Origin: Halomicronema sp. CCY15110
GTDB taxonomy: Bacteria > Cyanobacteriota > Cyanobacteriia > Phormidesmidales > Phormidesmidaceae
DNA length: 36,852 bases
Reading direction: 5' to 3'
NCBI RefSeq assembly: GCF_016888165.1
Contig: NZ_JACSWC010000275.1
Coordinates: 1-36,852 of the forward strand
Below the pieces are notes generated by a model that made no database searches, was not told where the DNA came from, and saw nothing but the letters and a program-made list of their open reading frames with translations. Of the stretch, positions 25,135 to 32,496 are shown piece after piece; the stretch's first letter is position 1, and each line of letters starts with the position of its first letter. Position numbers and translations under genes: made by a program.

Positions 25135-25196
25135 GAAAGCCCCCGTCATAGTCGGCAGGGGTGAGGGCACTACTGCTGACTATGACGGGGGCTTTC
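25135..25196. terminator. Long stable hairpin, likely bidirectional terminator
   Basis: The arms at 25135-25158 and 25173-25196 pair over 24 bp with one mismatch; the stem begins GAAAGCCCCCGTCATAGTC. The loop is 14 bp. The AAAGCCCC...GGGGCTTT layout is typical of intrinsic terminators read from either side. It lies between an AraC-type promoter remnant (25228-25286) and the TetR promoter, so it would stop transcription from the remnant. Confidence 0.6.
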
Positions 25197-25227
25197 TGGA
25201 CAGATTATTTTGGTCTTAGCTCACTTG

Positions 25228-25286
25228 AGTGTATGAGTTTCAACACTCAACTTCTTTCAGATGCTTACGGTTGGTGATTAGATTCT
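25228..25286 (-). promoter_or_regulatory. AraC-type promoter element, copy 2 (orphan)
   Basis: Minus-strand half-sites AGAATCTAA (25278-25286) and AGCATCTGA (25257-25265), 21 bp apart, then 23 bp to TACACT (25228-25233). It follows an AraC 3'-end fragment but faces a terminator hairpin rather than a gene, so it is probably an inactive leftover. Confidence 0.55.
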
Positions 25287-25293
25287 TCTGGGG

Positions 25294-25418
25294 CTAACGA
25301 ATCTGTTTGGGAGTCGCGCCCCTAACAAAACCCGTAAACCCTGACGAGCCAGCAATCTAGCAGTTGCTTTACCAATACTGCTGCTGGCTCCAGTAATCGC
25401 AATAACTTTGTTCTTGAC
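25294..25418 (-). pseudogene. SDR N-terminus joined to an AraC C-terminal tail
   Basis: Minus-strand translation gives VKNKVIAITGASSSIGKATA and then RLLARQGLRVLLGAR, the N-terminal Rossmann strand of a short-chain dehydrogenase closely like the gene at 30373-31107 (VENKVIVITGASSGIG...VVLGAR). Directly after this, ACTCCCAAACAGATTCGTTAG reads TPKQIR-stop, the exact C-terminus of the AraC paralogues. The start codon is missing: the piece begins right after the stop of the lipoprotein gene. It records a deletion between an SDR gene and an AraC gene. Confidence 0.7.
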
Positions 25419-25871
25419 CTACGGAAGAATGCCGTCTTTTTGTAATTGCTTCTGGAGCGTTTTCGGCAGGCTCTTAATGTCGCAATGTCTTGGAGAACTA
25501 CCCTCATAGCGCCAGGACTGAATTTCTCCAGAGCGATCGAACTCGACATCAATCTCACAGAAATCATGATCAACAATTGTGTTGCCTCCGCTAATTATCG
25601 TAGTTGTATCGCCCTGATCGTTCTCAAACTCATTCACAGTGGTTGGCTGATTAAACTCCCGTTCTTGATTTGTGCTGTAGGAATAGATGGTGTTTCCATT
25701 GGGTAACGGAAGCGTTGTCGTGGGTGTACCATATCTGCGAACAAACTCATTGATATCCCGACCAATCCAACTGTCCATTGTGCTATCCAATTGTTCTTTC
25801 GCTCGTTGATCGTCACACCCGAACAAGCTCACGCTTGCTAAAATTAGCAGCATCGAAATCCAAGTCTTCAT
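25419..25871 (-). CDS. Putative lipoprotein
   Basis: The 150 aa protein has a lipoprotein signal, MKTWISMLLILASVSLFGC, with lipobox LFGC and cysteine as the first mature residue. The mature part includes WIGRDINEFVRRYGTPTTTLPLPNGN, reminiscent of the short SmpA/OmlA-type domains seen in envelope lipoproteins, and two further cysteines (HDFCEIDV and RHCDIK). The start at 25871 has GAGGA six bases upstream. AraC-type element copy 3 lies upstream of it, so it may belong to the AraC regulon. Confidence 0.65.
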   Translation of the reverse strand: MKTWISMLLILASVSLFGCDDQRAKEQLDSTMDSWIGRDINEFVRRYGTPTTTLPLPNGNTIYSYSTNQEREFNQPTTVNEFENDQGDTTTIISGGNTIVDHDFCEIDVEFDRSGEIQSWRYEGSSPRHCDIKSLPKTLQKQLQKDGILP

Positions 25872-26003
25872 ATTCATTCCTCTGTGTTGAAAAGTTTTCA
25901 TGTGCGATCGTTCATTTCAGTCGCAGTAAAGCTAGGTCAAAGGACTCAATCGATTATTCGTGCAGTCGTTTTAAAGGAGAGTCAATCGCGTTGTGTTATC
26001 TGA

Positions 26004-26063
26004 AGTGTACTGAGGTTCAATGCTTGATTTCTTTCAGATTCTTATGGCGGTTTGTAAGATTCT
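26004..26063 (-). promoter_or_regulatory. AraC-type promoter element, copy 3 (upstream of lipoprotein)
   Basis: Minus-strand half-sites AGAATCTTA (26055-26063) and AGAATCTGA (26034-26042), 21 bp apart, then exactly 24 bp to TACACT (26004-26009). The lipoprotein start is about 130 bp further on. Confidence 0.7.
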
Positions 26064-26070
26064 GATGCTG

Positions 26071-26262
26071 TTAGCGAATCTGCTTTGGTGTCATTCCAGT
26101 CACGCGCTTAAACTGTTGTGTCAGATGACTTTGACTGGAGAAGCCAACTTGTAGAGCGATGTCTGCGTTGGCGCAGCCTGTGCGCAGCACGTATCGCTAA
26201 ATCTGTTTTCGAGAGCATTAATTGTGTTTGTTCTACACGCTGCTGAATCACGTACTGATGGC
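26071..26262 (-). pseudogene. AraC C-terminal fragment with small repeat insertion
   Basis: It matches the last 60 codons of the AraC paralogues: HQYVIQQRVEQTQLMLSKTDLAI, then, after an interruption, the sequence coding for the second helix-turn-helix up to the stop at 26071. Relative to the three intact genes, 25 extra bases (26168-26192) sit inside the HIP1 octamer and shift the frame. Homology ends abruptly near 26262. It still carries promoter element copy 3 at its 3' side. Confidence 0.8.
26168..26192. repeat. 25-bp palindromic insertion in a HIP1 site
   Basis: The intact paralogues read CTGCGATCGCTAAAT here; the fragment reads CTGCG, then 25 extra bases, then ATCGCTAAAT. The insert contains the hairpin GCGCAGCC-TGTGCGC and resembles the very small dispersed repeats described from cyanobacteria. 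Empty and filled sites are both present in this window. Confidence 0.65.
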
Positions 26263-26447
26263 AGGACTAATTCATCTCCTCAAACCCGTGCCTGATCTTC
26301 GTATCTATGTTTTGCCGCAGTAGGGCACAAGTAGACCTGGGTAAACTTCGCGATTTGAGGCTCTATAAGCAGCGCAATCTGGAACTGATATTCTGAATCA
26401 GTTAATTGGCTAACATGATTTTTTTTACCGATTGAAGCTGAGTTGAG

Positions 26448-27209
26448 CTAAAGAGACTGCCCTCCGGAGACTTCGATTCGCTGTCCAGTCATCCATCGAT
26501 TCCCTTCCGACAGCAACAGTGCGATCGCCCCGCCAATATCATCGGGTTCACCCACCCGACCTAAAGCAGTTTGGGACGTGATGTACTTATTGATCTCTGG
26601 ATTGTCCCGCACGACGCTGCCCTCGGTGGCGATCGCTCCAGGAGCGACTACATTCACTGTGATTTGCCGCTGTCCTAGTTCCTTTGCTAAGGAGCGAGTC
26701 AGAACCTCGATCGCGCCCTTTGTGCTGGCATAGACCGCTCGTCCTGGGCTGATGGTGCGGGCCAGAAATGATGAAACATTCACGATTCGTCCACCATCTT
26801 TGAGCAATGGCAGCAACTTCTGAGTGAGAAAGAAGACACCCTTGAAATTAACGTTGAATATTCGATCAAATTCTTCCTCTGTTGCTTCTGCAAACAGTGA
26901 ACCGCCACTAATTCCAGCGTTATTGATGAGGAAATCAAATTGCTCAATGTCCCAAGTGTTTTGCAGGGCTTGCTTGACTTGTATTACAAACGTATCAAGG
27001 GTTTCGATGCTGCCGATATCGAGCTGCAAGGCGACTGCTTTGTTGCCCATTGCCTCAATTTCAGAAACAACGGATTTTGCTTCCGCTTCACCGTTGAGAT
27101 AGGTCACAATTACGCCCACTCCTTTCTTTGCCACGGCCAAAGCAGTATTCTTTCCCAGTCCTCGACTCGCTCCTGTCACTAGAGCAATTTTGGATTTATT
27201 TTGTGTCAT
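26448..27209 (-). CDS. Short-chain dehydrogenase/reductase (classical SDR)
   Basis: The 253 aa NAD(P)-dependent oxidoreductase carries cofactor motif TGASRGLG (about residues 13-20), NNAG, and the active-site serine and YASTK (Tyr/Lys) at about residues 150-165. The end RWMTGQRIEVSGG is typical of the 3-oxoacyl-reductase-like branch. The real substrate is unknown; a carbonyl or quinone detoxification role fits the neighbourhood. AraC-type element copy 4 is about 95 bp upstream, with AraC paralogue 2 behind it, so regulation by that protein is likely. Confidence 0.88.
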   Translation of the reverse strand: MTQNKSKIALVTGASRGLGKNTALAVAKKGVGVIVTYLNGEAEAKSVVSEIEAMGNKAVALQLDIGSIETLDTFVIQVKQALQNTWDIEQFDFLINNAGISGGSLFAEATEEEFDRIFNVNFKGVFFLTQKLLPLLKDGGRIVNVSSFLARTISPGRAVYASTKGAIEVLTRSLAKELGQRQITVNVVAPGAIATEGSVVRDNPEINKYITSQTALGRVGEPDDIGGAIALLLSEGNRWMTGQRIEVSGGQSL

Positions 27210-27303
27210 TACCTGATTTCTCCAATGAAAAACAAGCAGGATAGTCCTAAATAGAATTAATGGAGATATTAATCCTGCCGTTCTATCTATTCTGAGTGTT
27301 CTA

Positions 27304-27363
27304 AATGTACTGAGTTCTTGTGCTTGAATTCTTTCAGATTCTTACAGCGGTTTGTCAGATTCT
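27304..27363 (-). promoter_or_regulatory. AraC-type promoter element, copy 4 (upstream of SDR)
   Basis: Minus-strand half-sites AGAATCTGA (27355-27363) and AGAATCTGA (27334-27342) are identical and 21 bp apart, followed by exactly 24 bp and TACATT (27304-27309). This is the best-conserved copy. It lies between AraC paralogue 2 and the SDR at 26448-27209. Confidence 0.75.
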
Positions 27364-27370
27364 GATGCTG

Positions 27371-28258
27371 TTAGCGAATCTGCTTTGGTGTCATTCCAGT
27401 CACGCGCTTAAATTGTTGGGTTAAGTGGCTTTGACTGGAAAACCCAACTTGTAAAGCAATATCTGCGATCGCTAAATCTGTTTTCATCAACATCAATTTT
27501 GCTCGTTCTACGCGCTGTTGAATCACATACTGGTGGGGCGAGATTCCCATTTCTTGCTTAAACAAACTGGCAAAGTAAGTCGGGCTGATATTCACAACAC
27601 TAGCCAGTTCTGCTAAGGATAAATCTCGATTCAAGTAAGTGTGAATGTAATCGATCGCCTGCTGCAACTGGTTACGAGTGAAGCGGCTGTTGGGTAATGC
27701 AATCGGCTTTATTCGGGTCGAAAAGTTTCGGAGTAAATGAATTACCAGGACTTGAGTGAGTGATTCGACATAGAGTTGCCCCATCATTCCGCCTGATCGC
27801 AACTCAGCGAACAGCAGCATGCTAATCTGCTGCAGTTGCGAATCTTGCTGACCAAAACAATGCATAAACTCGAATCGATTTGAATCCATATCAGAGGCTT
27901 CAGCAACCTGTTGAATCAGTTCTGGTTTTAAGCAAATGAATAGTGGAGAGCAGGTGATACCACTTTCATCTTGACACCAGTAGCTTGGCTGTCCAGCCGG
28001 AATGAAGAGATTGTCCCCCTCATGAAGGATTGATTCATGCCGCTGATCGCCCCGTTTCTGAATTAAATGAGTAGAATTTCCTAGGTGTAGGCTGAGCCAG
28101 TGGTCTGAGAGGGCTGGGAGTTCTACCTCGTAGGTTGAAGCAGGACTTTGACACTGCTCAACCAAAATGCCATTCCAGTTCATTTGACGACTGGAGAGCA
28201 TCCATGGTTTATTGAACCGTTGGCTGAGTTTGAGCGAGTTGAGCTGGTTGCTAGCCAT
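27371..28258 (-). CDS. AraC-family transcription regulator, paralogue 2
   Basis: The 295 aa protein has the same architecture as paralogue 1: variable N-terminal sensor half (GDNLFIPAGQPSYWC) and nearly invariant C-terminal double helix-turn-helix (NISPTYFASLFKQEMG, GFSSQSHLTQQFKRVTG). The differing sensor halves and matching DNA-binding halves suggest paralogues that read different signals but share sites. The start at 28258 (MASNQLNSLKLSQ) has GGAG upstream; a TTG-initiated frame to 28294 is less likely. The 5' flank is shared with paralogue 3. Confidence 0.9.
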   Translation of the reverse strand: MASNQLNSLKLSQRFNKPWMLSSRQMNWNGILVEQCQSPASTYEVELPALSDHWLSLHLGNSTHLIQKRGDQRHESILHEGDNLFIPAGQPSYWCQDESGITCSPLFICLKPELIQQVAEASDMDSNRFEFMHCFGQQDSQLQQISMLLFAELRSGGMMGQLYVESLTQVLVIHLLRNFSTRIKPIALPNSRFTRNQLQQAIDYIHTYLNRDLSLAELASVVNISPTYFASLFKQEMGISPHQYVIQQRVERAKLMLMKTDLAIADIALQVGFSSQSHLTQQFKRVTGMTPKQIR

Positions 28259-28280
28259 AGAATTTCTCTCCACCGATATC

Positions 28281-28296
28281 TTTTGCATTTGCAAAA
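28281..28296 (-). promoter_or_regulatory. TTTTGCA palindrome in the conserved AraC leader, copy A
   Basis: TTTTGCATTTGCAAAA has 7-bp inverted arms. The same 16 bp occur upstream of paralogue 3 (36250-36265) within a flank conserved over more than 100 bp. It sits 23 bp before the start codon, a natural place for an operator or a leader hairpin. Confidence 0.45.
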
Positions 28297-28462
28297 TAAA
28301 TACTTTCTAGCCCGAACCCGGTACAACAGCGTTTATCAGTCAGGACCCCAATACAATAGCCTGCGTACCGTAGCACGAGCCAGCGATCGCGGCTTCTCTC
28401 CTGAGATAGACCTTTTTTAACTCAGTCGCTGATTGTTTATTCAGCAAAATTGCGCCTGACTA

Positions 28463-28642
28463 TTAACTCTCTACACTGTCGCTTTCATCAGCTTGTACTA
28501 GATAGGATTGTTTCAGCAATTTAGCAACTTCTTGCGCGATCGCAATCAGGGCATCATTCACTGAAGAGTCACAGATGGAATCAGTCTGAGATGTAACCTC
28601 AGACTCAAAATCATTCTTGCATTGTGATACTGAACGCTTCAT
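28463..28642 (-). CDS. Small hypothetical protein (59 aa)
   Basis: ATG at 28642 opens a 59-codon frame beginning MKRSVSQCKNDFESEV and ending VQADESDSVES. The middle NDALIAIAQEVAKLLKQSYL is a credible amphipathic helix, and the ends are acidic and serine-rich. The frame contains a HIP1 octamer (GCGATCGC). Only a weak Shine-Dalgarno (GAG) is seen. It lies between an SDR gene (ends 28690) and AraC paralogue 2 on the same strand. No family is recognised. Confidence 0.4.
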   Translation of the reverse strand: MKRSVSQCKNDFESEVTSQTDSICDSSVNDALIAIAQEVAKLLKQSYLVQADESDSVES

Positions 28643-28689
28643 AGGATCATTCTCAATGAAATGCTGATTTGTAACTGCTTACGTCTTGT

Positions 28690-29433
28690 TCAAGCAGCTA
28701 TACCGCCATCAATTTTGAGGCTCGCACCTGTGACAAAAGCGGCTTCAGGGCCGGCGAGATAGGAAACCATGCCAGCCACCTCGTTGTCCTGTCCGTAGCG
28801 ACCAAGAGCAATCATGTTAGTGATTTCTTTAGCGGAGTCCCCATCTGCAGGATTCATATCGGTATCGATCGGACCCGGTTGAATATTGTTGACCGTGATG
28901 CCGCGAGTCCCCAAATCGCGGGCGAGGCCACGGGTAAAACTAGCGATCGCCCCCTTCGACAACGCATAGACCGAGAGACCGGCAAAGGGGGTAAAATCAC
29001 TGATGAAGCTGCCAATCATGATGATCCGTCCTCCCTCACTCATGTGACGAACGGCTTCTTGAGTGGCGACGAAGACGCCTTTAATATTGATGGCGACGAG
29101 TCGGTCAAACTCTTCCATCGAGAACTGGTCGATCGGCGCTAAAACCAAAACGCCTGCGTTGTTGACGAGAATGTCGAGCCGACCGAGGGTGTTAGCAGTC
29201 TCAGCGACGGCGTGTTTTACCGCATCTACATCGGCACTGTCAGCCCGAATCGCCAGGGCTTTTCCCCCGATTGCTTCAATATCCCGAACCACCTGATCAG
29301 CTTTTTGGGGCGAACTGGTGTAGGTGAGCGCAACGGTGACCCCATCGTGAGCGAGACGCTTGGCGATCGCCGCGCCTAAACCGCGTGAACCGCCCGTAAC
29401 CAGGGCAACTTTGCCTGCAAGTGTTGTCGTCAT
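28690..29433 (-). CDS. Short-chain dehydrogenase/reductase (FabG-like SDR)
   Basis: The 247 aa classical SDR has TGGSRGLGAAIA for cofactor, NNAGVL, active-site YALSK and the C-terminal FVTGASLKIDGG. It resembles 3-oxoacyl-ACP-reductase-like enzymes that reduce a variety of carbonyls. AAAGGAG stands before the start. It is the last gene of a minus-strand run (31107-30373, 30343-29465, 29433-28690) with gaps of only 29 and 31 bp, hence a likely operon of three oxidoreductases. Confidence 0.88.
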   Translation of the reverse strand: MTTTLAGKVALVTGGSRGLGAAIAKRLAHDGVTVALTYTSSPQKADQVVRDIEAIGGKALAIRADSADVDAVKHAVAETANTLGRLDILVNNAGVLVLAPIDQFSMEEFDRLVAINIKGVFVATQEAVRHMSEGGRIIMIGSFISDFTPFAGLSVYALSKGAIASFTRGLARDLGTRGITVNNIQPGPIDTDMNPADGDSAKEITNMIALGRYGQDNEVAGMVSYLAGPEAAFVTGASLKIDGGIAA

Positions 29434-29464
29434 GATGGACTCCTTTAGGTATGAAATTGTTGAC

Positions 29465-30343
29465 TCAAGCTTGTGCTTCGATCAGTTTGCTGACGACATC
29501 TGAAAGCAGTGTTTGCCCCCTGACTGTTTGAACGTGGCTTCCCCCTTCAAAAACAATGTGACCAGAATTAAAGCCGCGCATCATCTCGCTGTAACTGTTG
29601 ACGGCTTCAGGCGAAAAGCCGAATCCGGACATTGTTGCCTGCCACTCGCTTTCGGGGACAGCGACTGCCTGGACGTCGCGTCCGAGAGCGGCGGCAAAAG
29701 CGGTGGCGATATCGTTTGGTGAATAATCGGCTGCGCCGTACAGTTCGATGATGCGCTTGCCCGTCCAATCTGCGGTCATCGCTTGGGCAACGGCCCATCC
29801 GATATCTGCGGCGCACACCATCGGAATCTTGCGCTCAAGCGGCGTGTAGAAGCTCGGCAAAATGCCTTGCTCAGCGGCAACCTTCGCCACGCTGCCCCAG
29901 TTTTCCAAAAATGCTGATGCTCGCAAAAAAGCAACAGGAACTTCCAAATCGCCGAAAATCGTCTCCAAAATGTGCGTCGTAAAAATGTTTCCCGTGCCCG
30001 AGGCGTGTTGTGAGCCGATCGAAGACAGCAATACGACTTTCTGTACGCCAGAATTTTTGATGGCAGCAACGTAACGCTCACCGATTCCTCTCGCCACCGC
30101 AAACATATTGGCGACCTTGTAGGCAGGCGGATTCATCGCGTAAACAGCGTCCGCATTCCGCATCGCATGGGTCATCGCTTCTAAATCGCTTAGGTCTGCA
30201 AAAGTAACGTCTGCGCCTCTCGCCCGCCAAGCAGCGGCGGTTTTGTCCGATCGCAAAACGACCCTCACCAACTGATTTTTCTCAAGCAAAGCGTCAGCAA
30301 CCGCAGAACCCGTCTGCCCAGTCGCCCCGAAAACTATATACAC
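29465..30343 (-). CDS. NmrA-like NAD(P)-binding protein
   Basis: The 292 aa atypical SDR starts with FGATGQTGSAVADALL, the NAD(P) motif of the NmrA/HSCARG group. VVLLSSIGSQHASGTGN and ADIGWAVAQAMTADW are conserved parts of the group. It likely reduces a quinone or nitro compound, or senses the NADPH/NADP ratio. The start codon is GTG at 30343, supported by GAGGA eight bases upstream. It is the middle gene of a three-gene oxidoreductase operon. Confidence 0.85.
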   Translation of the reverse strand: MYIVFGATGQTGSAVADALLEKNQLVRVVLRSDKTAAAWRARGADVTFADLSDLEAMTHAMRNADAVYAMNPPAYKVANMFAVARGIGERYVAAIKNSGVQKVVLLSSIGSQHASGTGNIFTTHILETIFGDLEVPVAFLRASAFLENWGSVAKVAAEQGILPSFYTPLERKIPMVCAADIGWAVAQAMTADWTGKRIIELYGAADYSPNDIATAFAAALGRDVQAVAVPESEWQATMSGFGFSPEAVNSYSEMMRGFNSGHIVFEGGSHVQTVRGQTLLSDVVSKLIEAQA

Positions 30344-30372
30344 AGGATTTTCCTCGTTACTCCATGATGGGT

Positions 30373-31107
30373 TTACATCGCCTGGCGGACCGGTCGGACA
30401 ATCACTTCATTGACATCAACATCGTCCGGCTGGGAAACAGCGTACAAAACGGCTCTGGCGATCGCCTCTGAGGTAAGGGCAGTTTTGCGAAGTTCTTCTA
30501 ACAAGCCTTTGGATGACTCATCGGTGATATCAGAGCCAAGTTCGGTGGCAACGACACCCGGAGAGATCGTAGTGACGCGAATATTTTGCGATTCCTGGCG
30601 CAGTCCTTCAGAGATAGCCCAAACCGCATATTTCGTGGCGCAATAGACGGCCCCCGTCGGAACGACCACATGAGCCCCAATCGATGCGGTATTGATGAAC
30701 TGCCCACCGCCCTGCGCTGCCATAATCGGTAGCCCCGCTGCAATGCCATTAAGCACGCCCCGAATATTCACACTAATCATGTTGTCCCATTCCTCGACTT
30801 TCAGGGCATTCATCGGCGATAGGGGCATCACGCCAGCATTGTTAAAGATGACATCAACGCGGCTAAATTTGTCTTTGGCAAACTCAACAAATGCTTTCAC
30901 ATCGTCGCGATCGGTGACATCAACCGCTTTGCATTCTGCTGTCCCACCAGATGCATGAATCTCTGTAACTAGCTTCTCTAGTTTGTCTATCCGGCGTGCC
31001 CCCAAAACGACTTTTGCACCATTTTGGGCGAGCAGTTTCGCGGTGGCTTCACCAATACCGCTACTGGCTCCAGTAATCACAATCACTTTGTTTTCTACAT
31101 TCAACAT
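30373..31107 (-). CDS. Short-chain dehydrogenase/reductase (classical SDR)
   Basis: The 244 aa SDR has TGASSGIGEATA, NNAGVMPLSPM, and active site YCATKYA. The C-terminal DVDVNEVIVRPVRQAM matches the YdfG/clavaldehyde-reductase-like branch, which reduces small hydroxy or oxo compounds. The start has AAGGA upstream. It is the first of three closely spaced oxidoreductase genes. A fragment of a very similar gene is fused to an AraC tail at 25294-25418, so this SDR type was once present twice. Confidence 0.88.
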   Translation of the reverse strand: MLNVENKVIVITGASSGIGEATAKLLAQNGAKVVLGARRIDKLEKLVTEIHASGGTAECKAVDVTDRDDVKAFVEFAKDKFSRVDVIFNNAGVMPLSPMNALKVEEWDNMISVNIRGVLNGIAAGLPIMAAQGGGQFINTASIGAHVVVPTGAVYCATKYAVWAISEGLRQESQNIRVTTISPGVVATELGSDITDESSKGLLEELRKTALTSEAIARAVLYAVSQPDDVDVNEVIVRPVRQAM

Positions 31108-31137
31108 GGTGATTTTTCCTTTTTTTGTGAGGGTGAA

Positions 31138-31310
31138 TTAAAGAAACATGTCGCTAGAGACTTCAATTCTCTGAGCATTTACCCAACGGTTATCTTCAGA
31201 GATTAAAGATGCGATACCTTCGGTAAGCCTCGCTAACGCACATCCAACATCTTTGTCCTCAGAACTTAACTCGTTGATTTGCAATACTCCATCTAGACTA
31301 ATGTGAGCCT
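31138..31310 (-). pseudogene. C-terminal remnant of a short-chain dehydrogenase
   Basis: The minus-strand frame reads LTEGIASLISEDNRWVNAQR then IEVSSDMFL-stop (stop at 31138). This is the standard end of 3-oxoacyl-reductase-like SDRs (RWVNGQRIEVSGGMFL). Upstream, only about 30 more residues are open and do not resemble an SDR core. No start is visible. The remnant lies between the chloroperoxidase-like hydrolase and the SDR at 30373, so an SDR once followed the hydrolase directly. Confidence 0.65.
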
Positions 31311-31368
31311 GATTCAATGGATGAATTGCAGAGTTTTCCCGTCAGTGAGAAATGTAGTAGGTCACTGA

Positions 31369-32205
31369 TTATTCCTGCTGAAGAAAGTCGAGCAACAGGG
31401 GATTGACCTGATCAGCGTGAGTCCAGTTGATGGCGTGCGGCCCGCCAGTAATAATCTCAAGCTGACTGTTTTTAATCAGCTTTGGCAGTCTGGCGGCGGT
31501 GGACTCAAGCGGCAAAATGCGATCGGCATCGCCATGAATGATCAGAGTTGGCACATCAATGCGGGGCAGATCGTCACGGAAATCGGTGAGCCAGGACGGG
31601 ACACAATCCAACGTCCCCTTAGCAGAAGCCCCGGCGGCCACATTCCAACTGGCTTGAATGGCATAGTTGCTGATGCGCTCACCCAGCAGCACATCGACAT
31701 TGAAGAATTCTCTGAAAAAGTCAGAAAAATAGGCGGGACGATCTTTAACAATCGCGTTCATAATGCCATCGAAAACGCTTTGATCAACACCCTCTGGATT
31801 GTCGTCTGTCTTCAACAGAAACGGTGGCACGGGAGCCATCAGCACGGCTTTCTGCACCCGCTCTGAGTCATATTTGCCAAGATATCGCGTGACTTCACCC
31901 GTTCCCATAGAGAAGCCGACCAGCACAGCATCATGCAAGTCAAGTTTGGTCATGAGCGTATTCAAATCGGCAGCAAACGTATCGTAGTCATAGCCCAGTG
32001 AGGGGTGGCTGGAAGCACCAAATCCTCGGCGATCGTAGGTAATCACTCGATACCCGGCATTTAACAGCACTAAGACCTGCTTTTCCCAAGAATGACCGTT
32101 GAGAGGAAATCCATGAATGAGAACAATGGGTTGACCAGCCCCCAGATCTTCGTAGTAGAGATCAATGGCTGCAGAATTTTCTTGACCGACAGTTACATAA
32201 GGCAT
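31369..32205 (-). CDS. Alpha/beta hydrolase, non-heme chloroperoxidase-like
   Basis: The 278 aa hydrolase has LIHGFPLNGHSW, YDRRGFGASS, nucleophile elbow VGFSMGTGEV (Ser), acid IIHGDADRILP and base GGPHAINWTHADQVN, the pattern of cofactor-free haloperoxidase/esterases. In vivo it is probably an esterase or perhydrolase. The start is most likely MPYVTVG at 32205, with AGGAG six bases upstream; an ATG two codons earlier also exists. AraC-type element copy 5 ends about 50 bp upstream, although no AraC gene borders this copy. Confidence 0.88.
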   Translation of the reverse strand: MPYVTVGQENSAAIDLYYEDLGAGQPIVLIHGFPLNGHSWEKQVLVLLNAGYRVITYDRRGFGASSHPSLGYDYDTFAADLNTLMTKLDLHDAVLVGFSMGTGEVTRYLGKYDSERVQKAVLMAPVPPFLLKTDDNPEGVDQSVFDGIMNAIVKDRPAYFSDFFREFFNVDVLLGERISNYAIQASWNVAAGASAKGTLDCVPSWLTDFRDDLPRIDVPTLIIHGDADRILPLESTAARLPKLIKNSQLEIITGGPHAINWTHADQVNPLLLDFLQQE

Positions 32206-32254
32206 TGTCATCTCCTAATAAATACCGCATTCAATGCTCATCTGATTTAATCGA

Positions 32255-32314
32255 AGTGTATTGCGTTCTGAATGTCGGTCTCTTTCAAATTCTTAGGAGA
32301 GTTTGTCAGATTCT
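32255..32314 (-). promoter_or_regulatory. AraC-type promoter element, copy 5 (upstream of hydrolase)
   Basis: Minus-strand half-sites AGAATCTGA (32306-32314) and AGAATTTGA (32285-32293), 21 bp apart, then exactly 24 bp to TACACT (32255-32260). No AraC sequence adjoins it, so conservation here is not simply the tail of a duplicated AraC gene. Confidence 0.72.
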
Positions 32315-32448
32315 TAAGGTGTTTCTAGAAGTCCTTGAAAACTTCTAAGCACAGGTAGTCACAAATCGAGCCCAATTTTATTGGGATGCCCCACCCCACC
32401 CCTTTTATGGCTACAACTGACCAGCAGCAAAGACTTTTTGTGCAGCGA

Positions 32449-32467
32449 TTTTGCTTCTTAAGCAAAA
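32449..32467 (-). terminator. Short hairpin downstream of methionine aminopeptidase
   Basis: TTTTGCTT and AAGCAAAA pair over 8 bp around a 3-bp loop, 30 bp after the stop codon at 32497 on the same strand. It is AT-rich and weak, so a terminator role is only probable. Confidence 0.35.
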
Positions 32468-32496
32468 CATAAATTAAAGGCATTGTGGCTTGAAGT

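Noticed and set aside
26263-26447. Gene fragment between the AraC remnant and the SDR
   Set aside because: Short translations on both strands did not resemble any family I recognise; left unassigned.
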